A stretch of 43,372 bases of DNA from Planctobacterium marinum (GTDB taxonomy: Bacteria; Pseudomonadota; Gammaproteobacteria; Enterobacterales; Alteromonadaceae): assembly GCF_020687805.1 (NCBI RefSeq), contig NZ_JAJEWQ010000012.1, positions 1 to 43,372 on the forward strand. The letters run 5' to 3'. Below are positions 1 through 6,099 of this stretch, piece after piece (positions within the stretch are counted from its first letter, which is position 1; every line of letters starts with the position of its first letter). The notes beneath the pieces are model-generated. The model ran no database searches. It worked only from the letters and a program-made list of their open reading frames with translations, and was not told the origin of the DNA. A program made the translations under genes and the position numbers.

Positions 1-193
1 GGTGTCACGGCGGAACAAGTAAGGTCAGCTCTGCTTATTCAGCGAATAAGTAATCTACGGATACCAGCATGACAACCGACGACATTACTGCCTCATTCGG
101 TGCGTTAGCTCATTTAATTTGAGAAAAAATAAGCTAATTATGGGCCGAGAAAATGCCAAGGAAGCGCTCGGTTCTGATTGACAAAAGGAGTCA
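1..193. other. Distal integron sequence, possible partial cassette
   Basis: This stretch lies beyond the last complete attC site and runs off the window. On the minus strand, just past the core site at 194-200, an ATG at 192-194 opens an 18-codon reading frame that stops near 138. A GTTAGCT at 104-110 looks like the inner end of another attC, but its partner end is not in the window. It could be a very small or truncated ninth cassette, or non-cassette DNA. No gene of normal size is visible. Confidence 0.3.
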
Positions 194-296
194 TACCAAC
201 GTCTAAATTAAAGGGCAAATACTTGTTGGCTATACTGCCTGAGGAACGAAGGTCAGCCAACGAGTATTTGTCCATGTTTAAATTTTCTTGTTAGGT
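194..296 (-). other. attC: attC site of cassette 8 (lipoprotein cassette)
   Basis: A 103-bp imperfect palindrome lies between core sites ACCAAC (ending at 200) and GTTAGGT (290-296). The internal arms pair as GTTGGCT with AGCCAAC around the spacer. It is almost identical to the attC sites at 1201-1302 and 2970-3072. The recombination point should be in the left core site, since the cassettes read leftward. Confidence 0.85.
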
Positions 297-300
297 GCTT

Positions 301-681
301 TCACTGAACACACCTTTTAAGCTGCCAATCAGTCAACTGTATCGATTCGTTTTGATTGTGCCTTTCGTAATCGTAGACTTCCCACCCTTTCAGACCTAAC
401 GCACTCAAAACTGAAATCGGATGGTTTATCTTGGCTCCAAAGTAATCTTTAAACTCCTCTGGAGTATTTCCTGATATTGGCTGGAAGTCATACCACGTAA
501 TAGATTTTTCCTGATCACTCCAAATCGCTGTGAAGTTAACTCTTTTAACTTCATCATCCTTTATTACTGAAGCAGAACTCAAACTTAAGCTGCCGTATTC
601 GAATACTTTACAGCTTTCTGGACCGCTGCAGCCGAATAAGAAGCTACAGGAGAGAGCTAGTAATAAAACCTTGTGATTCAT
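301..681 (-). CDS. Cassette-encoded putative lipoprotein
   Basis: The product is 126 aa with an N-terminal hydrophobic segment ending in the lipobox LFGC (Cys at residue 18), so it is probably a small membrane-anchored lipoprotein. The C-terminal third contains an LSALGLKGWEVY stretch followed by a W-x-LKR ending, which resembles the small DUF4177-type fold. That link is a weak inference. An upstream GTG at 696 would add five residues inside the attC. The ATG at 681 is preferred because AGGTG, from the core-site sequence TTAGGTG, sits five bases upstream as a ribosome-binding site. The gene is the only ORF of its cassette and its stop abuts its own attC at 194-296. Function is unknown. Expression probably depends on a cassette-array promoter. 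Confidence 0.75.
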   Translation of the reverse strand: MNHKVLLLALSCSFLFGCSGPESCKVFEYGSLSLSSASVIKDDEVKRVNFTAIWSDQEKSITWYDFQPISGNTPEEFKDYFGAKINHPISVLSALGLKGWEVYDYERHNQNESIQLTDWQLKRCVQ

Positions 682-687
682 CCTTGC

Positions 688-789
688 ACCTAACACCGCA
701 ATAAACGGCGAAAATTTATTGGCTATAATGCCCCAGAAACGAGGGAGCAGCCAATGGATTTTTGTCCGGATTGATTGTATTTGTTATAT
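688..789 (-). other. attC: attC site of cassette 7
   Basis: A 102-bp palindromic site with outer core ACCTAAC (688-694) and inner core GTTATAT (783-789). The arms are ATTGGCT and AGCCAAT. It is closely similar to the site at 3540-3641 and forms a second attC subfamily with it. The stop codon of the next cassette ORF lies inside the inner core. Confidence 0.85.
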
Positions 790-1197
790 GCCATTACTTT
801 GCTTATTGAACATAAACCAATAGGTAATCGCCACAATAACTGAACAATAGGCATAGAGAAACAGAACTCCAAACTCAGCTTTCGTCACCAGCAGGATTGT
901 TAATGTGGGGAACAAACTTACGGGCAACAGTAAACTGAGTTTGAATTTATTGATACGTTGCAGCAATAGCGCGATTGGCAAGCCGTAGATAAACGTCAAA
1001 ACTACAGCAAATATCCAGCCCACAAAAGCCACAATAACCCCAACATCTACTAAGTCAGTTGATGAAACAACTTCATTTGTAGCTAATGCGTAAAAGAATA
1101 ATAATAGGTACAGAAAAAACACCGCAGGAAAGACAGAAAATGGAGCAATAAGGACCGCTCGAATATTTTTTCGGGTTGTTAGGCTAAATGTCTTCAT
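784..1197 (-). CDS. Cassette-encoded integral membrane protein
   Basis: The product is 137 aa with about four predicted transmembrane helices (roughly residues 17-39, 49-72, 86-105 and 107-128) joined by short loops. The first ~15 residues are basic, which suggests a cytoplasmic N-terminus. I recognise no family. The ATG at 1197 lies only three bases from the core sequence GTTATATGC and has no Shine-Dalgarno sequence, so translation initiation is probably weak or coupled. The stop codon falls inside the cassette's own attC. It is the only gene of its cassette and follows the leftward orientation shared by all cassettes. Function is unknown. Confidence 0.7.
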   Translation of the reverse strand: MKTFSLTTRKNIRAVLIAPFSVFPAVFFLYLLLFFYALATNEVVSSTDLVDVGVIVAFVGWIFAVVLTFIYGLPIALLLQRINKFKLSLLLPVSLFPTLTILLVTKAEFGVLFLYAYCSVIVAITYWFMFNKQSNGI

Positions 1198-1200
1198 AGC

Positions 1201-1302
1201 ATATAACGGTTAATTAAAGGGCAAAGACTTGTTGGCTATACTGCCTGAGGAACGAAGGTCAGCCAACGAGTATTTGTCCAAGTTTAAATTTACTTGTTAG
1301 GA
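1201..1302 (-). other. attC: attC site of cassette 6
   Basis: A 102-bp site with outer core ATATAAC (1201-1207) and inner core GTTAGGA (1296-1302). The internal arms GTTGGCT and AGCCAAC match those of the sites at 194-296 and 2970-3072 almost base for base. Confidence 0.85.
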
Positions 1303-1310
1303 GTGTGCCT

Positions 1311-1670
1311 TTAAGTATTGAAATTTACTTTATATCGCTTGCCATTACATCGGAAAAATAGTGTGTCTATTCGCTCTTCTTTTCCTTCATAAATCAATAT
1401 ATGTTTGGCTTGGTATTCTTCTGCGTCTACGTGATTAAGTATATTTTTGACGTCTGTCTTTATCATCGACCAAACATGAGACAGGTTGCAGCTTTCTAAA
1501 CCAGTTAAAGTTAGCTTAGTCTTGGTATTTTCTTCGATACCCATGAACGTCATTTCTACACCGAGTTTACTTAAATTAGATTTTTCAATTATTTCATCAT
1601 TGTAAATTATCACGGTAGCCCAAGATTGGAAGAAAAATAAGCAACCCAAGCTTAATAACAACTTTTTCAA
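1311..1670 (-). CDS. Cassette-encoded small secreted protein
   Basis: The product is 119 aa with a clear N-terminal signal peptide (basic MKK, hydrophobic core, likely cleavage after SWA near residue 18). The mature part is about 100 aa with two cysteines, one in GLESC and one in FFRC, which could form a disulfide. No family is recognised. The start is a TTG at 1670. It is supported by an AGGAG five bases upstream, and that AGGAG is part of the attC core GTTAGGAG at the cassette's 5' end. The cassette therefore carries its own ribosome-binding site in the recombination sequence. Probably a periplasmic protein of unknown role. Confidence 0.72.
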   Translation of the reverse strand: MKKLLLSLGCLFFFQSWATVIIYNDEIIEKSNLSKLGVEMTFMGIEENTKTKLTLTGLESCNLSHVWSMIKTDVKNILNHVDAEEYQAKHILIYEGKEERIDTLFFRCNGKRYKVNFNT

Positions 1671-1676
1671 TGAAGC

Positions 1677-1777
1677 TCCTAACGGCCCGGTTAAACGAGC
1701 ATAAAAACGTTGGCTAAACTATGTGAGGCACGAACACAGCCAACGTTTTTGTGTCCGTTTTGAACCGATTGTTAGAG
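1677..1777 (-). other. attC: attC site of cassette 5
   Basis: A 101-bp palindromic site from TCCTAAC (1677-1683) to GTTAGAG (1771-1777). The long arms AAAAACGTTGGCT and AGCCAACGTTTTT pair. It belongs to the same structural plan as the other sites but with a diverged spacer. Confidence 0.85.
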
Positions 1778-1791
1778 CCAACCACAGTTGA

Positions 1792-2121
1792 TTAGAGAAG
1801 CAAGTTTACATAGAAAATTATTAACGCAACAATTAGTGAAAACAAACCTCTGCAAATAAATATTATCGGTTTCTCGGTGAATCTAATCGTTATTCCGAAC
1901 ATAAAATATTCAGCTGTTACAGCTCCTGCAACAAAATCTAAAAAGAAGAGTGCAGCGATCCCTAAGGGAAGCATTTCACTGAAAAAACTATCTCTGTCTA
2001 ATACTTCAGTAATGTGTAATATTTCACCACAAACCAAAAAAGCAATAAACAAAAGATAAATTACGAATCTACTTCTGTCATTTGTCTTTTGCTTTTCGAA
2101 AAAGTCGCTTTCTTCTTTCAA
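1792..2121 (-). CDS. Cassette-encoded small membrane protein
   Basis: The product is 109 aa. A charged N-terminus (about 18 residues) is followed by three predicted transmembrane helices at roughly residues 19-36, 50-70 and 86-108. The start is a TTG at 2121, the only reasonable initiator, with no strong ribosome-binding site; the cassette begins GTTAGAG 10 to 16 bases upstream. A 60-codon frame on the opposite strand is a shadow. I recognise no family and cannot give a function. Base composition is AT-rich, like the neighbouring cassettes and unlike the chromosomal genes to the right. Confidence 0.65.
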   Translation of the reverse strand: MKEESDFFEKQKTNDRSRFVIYLLFIAFLVCGEILHITEVLDRDSFFSEMLPLGIAALFFLDFVAGAVTAEYFMFGITIRFTEKPIIFICRGLFSLIVALIIFYVNLLL

Positions 2122-2130
2122 GGTAATTGG

Positions 2131-2207
2131 CTCTAACGCCCAGCGTACGCGACGCAGTGTAGCAGCGAAGCTGCGAAACGGAGGTCGCGTACCGCTGTTT
2201 GTTAGCT
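2131..2207 (-). other. attC: Short attC site of the ORF-less cassette
   Basis: A 77-bp site from CTCTAAC (2131-2137) to GTTAGCT (2201-2207) with GC-rich arms (GTACGCGAC paired with GTCGCGTAC). It is clearly different in sequence and length from the other attC sites, which suggests a separate origin for this cassette. Confidence 0.8.
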
Positions 2208-2451
2208 GAACTGATTAAGTTAAACACAACCATACCAAACCAATTTACTTTAACAGCCCTCAGGCTGCTGGACCAAATACCCGTTAGCGATAAGCACTAC
2301 CTACCAACTTTGAACCGTACGTCAGTACGGCACAAGGATCTTGAAATTTGAAATGAGCACCATGATCCATTGTGCTTTTTGGGGAATCCAATTTCGTTGA
2401 ACCCGCCTTAGCGGGCGCAATTATTTTTGCTTACGCTAAACCATTTTTTGC
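2208..2451 (-). other. Cassette without an ORF, with three small hairpins
   Basis: About 245 bp lie between the attC sites at 2131-2207 and 2452-2551, and no reading frame of useful length fits on either strand. Three short perfect hairpins with four-base loops are spaced along it: CAGCC-CTCA-GGCTG at 2254-2267, CCGTAC-GTCA-GTACGG at 2315-2330 and CCCGC-CTTA-GCGGG at 2402-2415. The last is followed by a T-rich stretch on the plus strand. ORF-less cassettes are known in chromosomal integrons and some carry promoters or small RNAs. Which applies here is not visible. Confidence 0.6.
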
Positions 2452-2551
2452 AGCTAACGCCCCAAGCAGGGGCAAGTACATGCAGGCTAAAATACGGAAC
2501 GAAATGACGGGAGCCTGTATGTAATTGTCCCGCTGACTTGGTTTGTTATAT
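2452..2551 (-). other. attC: attC site of cassette 3
   Basis: A 100-bp site from AGCTAAC (2452-2458) to GTTATAT (2545-2551), with arms such as TACATGCAGGCT paired with AGCCTGTATGTA. It differs in sequence from the two repeated attC subfamilies. Confidence 0.82.
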
Positions 2552-2971
2552 GCTTTTTGCGCAGCCATTTACAACCAATAATTGATTAAAGTACCTTACC
2601 AGCTGCCAGTGTTTTTCTGGGGCACTGTCTAAATGCCCCATACTTGAAACACTAACGTTATTAATTTCGGCTGATAGTTTAAATACCACTCCGTCCATTC
2701 TGCCTTCCGAAAAATACTTAGGTTCCCAACTAATGATATCTGCCTCTTTGAAAAACTTTAAAGTGTGAGCAAGCGTATCTTCTGAAATCACACTAGAACA
2801 CAGAACCGATTCACTTCCATCTTTAAACGCAGTGAGTTTTAGCGAGCTTTCAGAATAGGTAAGTAGTAATTTATCCCTATAAGAACCAATCTCATAGGTA
2901 ACTTGATCTGCTTGTGTAAAGTACGACGAGCAAGCCAAAATAGGAAGAAGAAGCAATCTTTGCATAGGCAT
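2546..2971 (-). CDS. Cassette-encoded secreted protein
   Basis: The product is 141 aa with an N-terminal signal peptide (MPMQR then a leucine-rich core, likely cleaved near residue 21 before DQ). The mature region is about 120 aa, beta-rich in appearance, with cysteines in SVLCSS and near the C-terminus (NGCAKSI) that may pair. The ATG at 2971 overlaps the attC core GTTATATGC; a second in-frame ATG at 2965 is also possible, and neither has a Shine-Dalgarno sequence. No family is recognised. It is the sole gene of its cassette and probably encodes a periplasmic protein of unknown function. Confidence 0.7.
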   Translation of the reverse strand: MPMQRLLLLPILACSSYFTQADQVTYEIGSYRDKLLLTYSESSLKLTAFKDGSESVLCSSVISEDTLAHTLKFFKEADIISWEPKYFSEGRMDGVVFKLSAEINNVSVSSMGHLDSAPEKHWQLVRYFNQLLVVNGCAKSI

Positions 2972-3072
2972 ATAACTACTAAATTAAAGGGCAAATACTT
3001 GTTGGCTATACTGCCTGAGGAACGAAGGTCAGCCAACGAGTATTTGTCCATGTTTAAATTTTCTTGTTAGCT
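2970..3072 (-). other. attC: attC site of cassette 2
   Basis: A 103-bp site from ATATAAC (2970-2976) to GTTAGCT (3066-3072), nearly identical to the sites at 194-296 and 1201-1302. Confidence 0.85.
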
Positions 3073-3073
3073 G

Positions 3074-3523
3074 CTAGTTAAATTTCAATTCAACTTGTTC
3101 TTTTAGCTCTTTCTCAAGGTGAGAATTGACGTAGATATTTTTCAAAAACCATTCACCTGTCGGGGCATACAATGTGAATGAAACTTCAACAGGGCCTGTG
3201 TCGTAGTAAAAAGCACTTTTTACGTACTTGTAGTTTGGGCCAAGACTACTTACTGAAAATATTCCGAAACTATGCAACTTACCCTCATTAACCCTAAATG
3301 ACTTCAAGTTGCTAATTGTGCCGCTCGCTTGTTCTTTAAACTGATCCTCATCAACATCATAACCGAGTATTTTGTAAGCTCTTATCATGGGCTTGACTAC
3401 AGCGTCTTCTTCTTTGCCCGCTTTAACTTTCTCAAAGAATTCTTTGATTATGATTTCATATTCATTTCCATAACCTGAAGCAGATAAAAGCAGTGCTATT
3501 GCGAAAATTATTTTTTTAGTCAA
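3074..3523 (-). CDS. Cassette-encoded secreted protein
   Basis: The product is 149 aa with a signal peptide (MTKK, hydrophobic core, likely cleavage after SGYG near residue 19). The mature protein begins with a helix (YEIIIKEFFEKVKAGKEEDAV) and ends in a beta-rich half with TGEWFLKNIYV. This is a pattern seen in small NTF2-like or DUF3887-like periplasmic proteins, but the assignment is only a guess. The start is a TTG at 3523 with AAGGA seven bases upstream. A nearby ATG at 3528 is out of frame and meets a stop after one more codon. The gene is the only ORF of its cassette. Function unknown. Confidence 0.7.
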   Translation of the reverse strand: MTKKIIFAIALLLSASGYGNEYEIIIKEFFEKVKAGKEEDAVVKPMIRAYKILGYDVDEDQFKEQASGTISNLKSFRVNEGKLHSFGIFSVSSLGPNYKYVKSAFYYDTGPVEVSFTLYAPTGEWFLKNIYVNSHLEKELKEQVELKFN

Positions 3524-3539
3524 AACATGTTCCTTTTGC

Positions 3540-3641
3540 AGCTAACTGCCGCAATAAACGGCGAAAATTTATTGGCTATAATGCCTGAGGAACGAAGGTG
3601 AGCCAATGAATTTTTGTCCGATTTGATTGCACTTGTTAGGT
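3540..3641 (-). other. attC: attC site of cassette 1 (integrase-proximal)
   Basis: A 102-bp site from AGCTAAC (3540-3546) to GTTAGGT (3635-3641), with arms ATTGGCT and AGCCAAT. It is closely similar to the site at 688-789. It ends the cassette nearest the integrase, which should be the most recently inserted one. Confidence 0.85.
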
Positions 3642-3947
3642 ACTTATTGCCTGAAACTTCCTTTTAGAATTTTCGTAGAGTGCAAACCCCAAAATAGTGC
3701 CCACAGGGAAAAAAGGCATAAAACAAAATCCTACAATCCTAGACGCAACCCTTCCCTTATTTGATTTAATTTTGCATGCATAGGCAATTGTAAAATGTAA
3801 AGAAGGAAAGATAACTGTAGTAAGAGGTAAATACACTTTTCCTGACTCAGTTAGGTCTGCAGTGAAGGTTGGAATACCAAAAAGAAAAAAGCTTAGTAAC
3901 CCAAGCCAAAAATGAATTTTTGCTAAAAGAGGATAATTAGCATCCAT
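3636..3947 (-). CDS. Cassette-encoded small membrane protein (first cassette)
   Basis: The product is 103 aa with about three predicted transmembrane segments (roughly residues 11-30, 39-58 and 70-92). The last contains a FFPVGTILGFALYENSK stretch of a type common in small membrane proteins of unknown function. The ATG at 3947 is used; a TTG one codon upstream gives a longer frame. AGG of the core sequence TTAGGTA lies about ten bases upstream. The stop is inside the cassette's own attC. As the first cassette after attI it should receive the strongest transcription from any array promoter. Function unknown. Confidence 0.7.
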   Translation of the reverse strand: MDANYPLLAKIHFWLGLLSFFLFGIPTFTADLTESGKVYLPLTTVIFPSLHFTIAYACKIKSNKGRVASRIVGFCFMPFFPVGTILGFALYENSKRKFQAIST

Positions 3948-3957
3948 CAAATAAAGT

Positions 3958-4126
3958 ACCTAACAATTTAATATCGACCCAACGGGTCGTTTTTCTTCCA
4001 GCCGCAGGGTCGTTTTCATTCTTTTGCGAATTGATAACAAATTTATCCAAACAATACCAGCTATGGGCTGCAATAAACTTAGCGCTGAGTCAGATTGCGC
4101 CCAAAACGACCCGTTGGGTCGTTTTC
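3958..4126 (-). other. attI: attI region and leader with inverted hairpin repeats
   Basis: The junction core ACCTAAC at 3958-3964 marks where the first cassette joins the primary site, so attI lies just to its right, next to intI. The region contains a 19-bp sequence CGACCCAACGGGTCGTTTT (3975-3993) and its exact reverse complement at 4103-4121; each is itself a hairpin. GGGTCGTTTT occurs three times in direct orientation (3984, 4007 and 4116). Integrase-binding direct repeats are known in attI1 of class 1 integrons. Whether these play that role, or act as terminators around the array promoter, is inference. I could not place the cassette promoter with confidence. Confidence 0.6.
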
Positions 4127-4156
4127 TTGACTATAGGAGAAAACCATCAATACTGT
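4127..4156 (+). promoter_or_regulatory. Candidate intI promoter
   Basis: TTGACT (4127-4132) as -35 and TACTGT (4151-4156) as -10 are separated by 18 bases. The -10 overlaps the LexA box, which would make LexA a direct repressor of the integrase. Confidence 0.45.
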
Positions 4157-4168
4157 ATATAAATACAG
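4153..4168 (+). promoter_or_regulatory. LexA (SOS) box upstream of intI
   Basis: CTGTATATAAATACAG matches the gammaproteobacterial LexA consensus CTGT-(AT)4-ACAG at 15 of 16 positions and ends 25 bases before the intI ATG. SOS control of integron integrases through LexA is established for class 1 and Vibrio integrons. Confidence 0.85.
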
Positions 4169-4193
4169 TGCATTTTTTAAAAACTTTAATATC

Positions 4194-5165
4194 ATGAAAA
4201 CCCGCTCCCCCTATTTAAACCTGGTCGCTGATTTTATGCTGACTAAACAATACTCTTTGCGTTCTATCGATACCTATTTGAAATGGATTAGTGGATTTAT
4301 CCATTTCCACGATAAGCGTCACCCCACCTCAATGGGCGACAATGAAGTTACTCTATACCTGGATTATTTGGTACTGGAAAAAAATGTGTCGCCAAAAACT
4401 CAGGCTACAGCACTAAATGCGCTGTCTTTTTTGTACAAACACATCGTAAAGCAAGAACTTTCGCTGAACTTGTCATTTATCCGCAGTCTACGGCAACCCA
4501 AATTACCCATAGTCATGACACCAGATGAAGTCAAATTACTGATGTCTTTTTTAGACAAGCACTACTATTTAATTGCGGGCTTGATGTATGGCAGTGGATT
4601 GCGCGTGATGGAAGCTGTGCAATTACGGGTTCAGGATATAGATTTTGATTATAAATGTGTTCGTATCTGGCATGGTAAAGGGCTTAAGCATCGTGTGGTT
4701 ACACTGGCGGTTGAGCTTATTCCGATGCTCAGGAACCAAATAGTGCAAGCCGATGAGTATTTACAGCTCGATCTTAAAAATGAACACTATGCAGGCGTTT
4801 GGATGCCAAACGCACTATCCAGAAAATACCCTGCCGCCAATAAGTCGTTGGCCTGGCAGTATTTGTTTCCTTCAAGACAACTTAGCGCAGACCCTGCAAC
4901 AGGTGAAATAAGAAGGCACCACTTTCATCCAACAGGTGTCAGAAAAGCCATTAAAAAAGCGGCGGTATTAGCAAACATAGAGAAACCAATTACTCCCCAT
5001 ACGTTGAGGCATTCATTTGCCACCCACCTCCTACAAAGTGGTGCGGACATCAGAACAGTGCAAACACAATTGGGTCATTCAGACGTTAAAACCACACAAA
5101 TCTACACCCATGTTTTGCAACAAGGTGCAAATGGAGTAACCAGTCCACTGAGTAGAATATTGTAG
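4194..5165 (+). CDS. intI: Integron integrase IntI (tyrosine recombinase)
   Basis: The product is 323 aa and catalyses insertion and excision of gene cassettes by recombining attI with folded single-stranded attC sites. An N-terminal SAM-like core-binding domain spans about residues 5-90 and the catalytic domain about 105-315. The catalytic residues are visible: Arg137 (GSGLRVME), His269 and Arg272 (TPHTLRHSFATHLL), His295 (LGHSDVKTTQIY) and nucleophile Tyr304. The additional segment unique to IntI proteins lies around residues 190-230 (ALSRKYPAANKSLAWQYLFPS), which separates it from XerC/D. It diverges from the cassette array, as is normal. A LexA box just upstream predicts SOS induction. 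The gene looks intact, so the array may still be active. Confidence 0.95.
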   Translation: MKTRSPYLNLVADFMLTKQYSLRSIDTYLKWISGFIHFHDKRHPTSMGDNEVTLYLDYLVLEKNVSPKTQATALNALSFLYKHIVKQELSLNLSFIRSLRQPKLPIVMTPDEVKLLMSFLDKHYYLIAGLMYGSGLRVMEAVQLRVQDIDFDYKCVRIWHGKGLKHRVVTLAVELIPMLRNQIVQADEYLQLDLKNEHYAGVWMPNALSRKYPAANKSLAWQYLFPSRQLSADPATGEIRRHHFHPTGVRKAIKKAAVLANIEKPITPHTLRHSFATHLLQSGADIRTVQTQLGHSDVKTTQIYTHVLQQGANGVTSPLSRIL

Positions 5166-5342
5166 CTGCAATAGTCAGCTTTAGACATACGCTATTCAAG
5201 ACTTAATATCTACTTCAGTCGATAGATTACTCTTATAATCAACTGTTCTGCCGAATAAAAACCGTGAATGCATAACAACTTCCGTACACTTTAAATCGTG
5301 AACGATCTTGAACAACCAGAAAAACTGTATTTTAACTGTCGC

Positions 5343-5960
5343 TTATAAACAGGCCAGGCTAATAAAATCTTCTCTGCCAAATAGTTGCTCGTATTTGCTT
5401 TGCAGATAGCGCGTTTTTGATATCCATTCATTGGTGAGGCTGAGCAACTTTATCTGTGAAAAGGTGGGGTCATCATTGAATGTTTGCCCGGAGTCAAACA
5501 AGGCTTCATTCAGCCGATTAATTACCGGTTGATAACTGTCTTTCTGAAAATCAATAACGGCGCCAATTTCGGTGGCAAGCTCAAAATTGGCGTGTAGCAT
5601 ATAACCCGACTCCGCCGCTAATGACCAGGCAGAGTAACGCAATGATTCCTGCACTAACATTTGCTCCAGATTAGCCAGTGACAGGTTAGCCGCTTCGCCC
5701 CGTTGGGTAACCGCCACGACTGCATTGATGCTGGCTAACAAGCCTTTTTGCTTTGGCAAATATCCCCGTTCGATCAGCACCTGGTTAAAGCTCAGTTCCG
5801 ATTTCACATTGCACATGGCAATCTGTGTTCGTTCTTCGATGTCTTTGGCTTCGTCCCAATCCTGTAACGCAAAGGCCAACAGAATACTGGCGCCGATAAA
5901 CGCCGACTCTACAAAAATAGCACGCCATTTAATAGATCTTCCTACTTGCAGTTGTAACAT
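5343..5960 (-). CDS. Hypothetical membrane-anchored protein
   Basis: The product is 205 aa. A short basic N-terminus is followed by one hydrophobic segment at residues 15-31 containing VESAFIGASILLAFALQDW, a motif shared by a broad group of uncharacterised single-pass proteins. The rest is mostly helical and probably periplasmic, with acidic patches and no recognisable catalytic residues. The ATG at 5960 is the first in frame and was chosen for this reason. It lies alone: 180 bp of featureless DNA separate it from intI, and the gene to its right diverges. No function can be given. Confidence 0.7.
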   Translation of the reverse strand: MLQLQVGRSIKWRAIFVESAFIGASILLAFALQDWDEAKDIEERTQIAMCNVKSELSFNQVLIERGYLPKQKGLLASINAVVAVTQRGEAANLSLANLEQMLVQESLRYSAWSLAAESGYMLHANFELATEIGAVIDFQKDSYQPVINRLNEALFDSGQTFNDDPTFSQIKLLSLTNEWISKTRYLQSKYEQLFGREDFISLACL

Positions 5961-6099
5961 GGTCGCATCGACTTCCTTATGACGGTGGTTTTGGCGTTGG
6001 GTAATGATAACCGCATTTCGCGATTTAGATAAAATTTTCCATAAGTTGTTATAATCGCTTCCCGGTAATTTTATCTCATGGCAATACAGACTTTTCCTT

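Noticed and set aside
104-194. Possible ninth, very small cassette with an 18-codon ORF
   Set aside because: Only one attC-like end (GTTAGCT at 104-110) is visible and no partner arm is found in the remaining bases. It is kept only as a low-confidence region, not as a gene.
1877-2059. 60-codon plus-strand frame inside the 1792-2121 cassette
   Set aside because: It is antisense to the cassette ORF, has low-complexity Lys/Ser-rich content and no ribosome-binding site; a shadow frame.
2839-3051. 70-codon minus-strand frame spanning an attC
   Set aside because: It runs through the attC and overlaps the better cassette ORF at 2546-2971, which has a signal peptide.
3994-4100. Cassette-array promoter (Pc) in the attI leader
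   Set aside because: Several weak hexamer pairs can be drawn on the minus strand but none has both good boxes and 16-18 bp spacing, so no promoter is called.
3975-4121. CRISPR-like reading of the repeated GGGTCGTTTT elements
   Set aside because: Three short copies at irregular spacing, partly inverted and next to intI; no spacers or cas genes.
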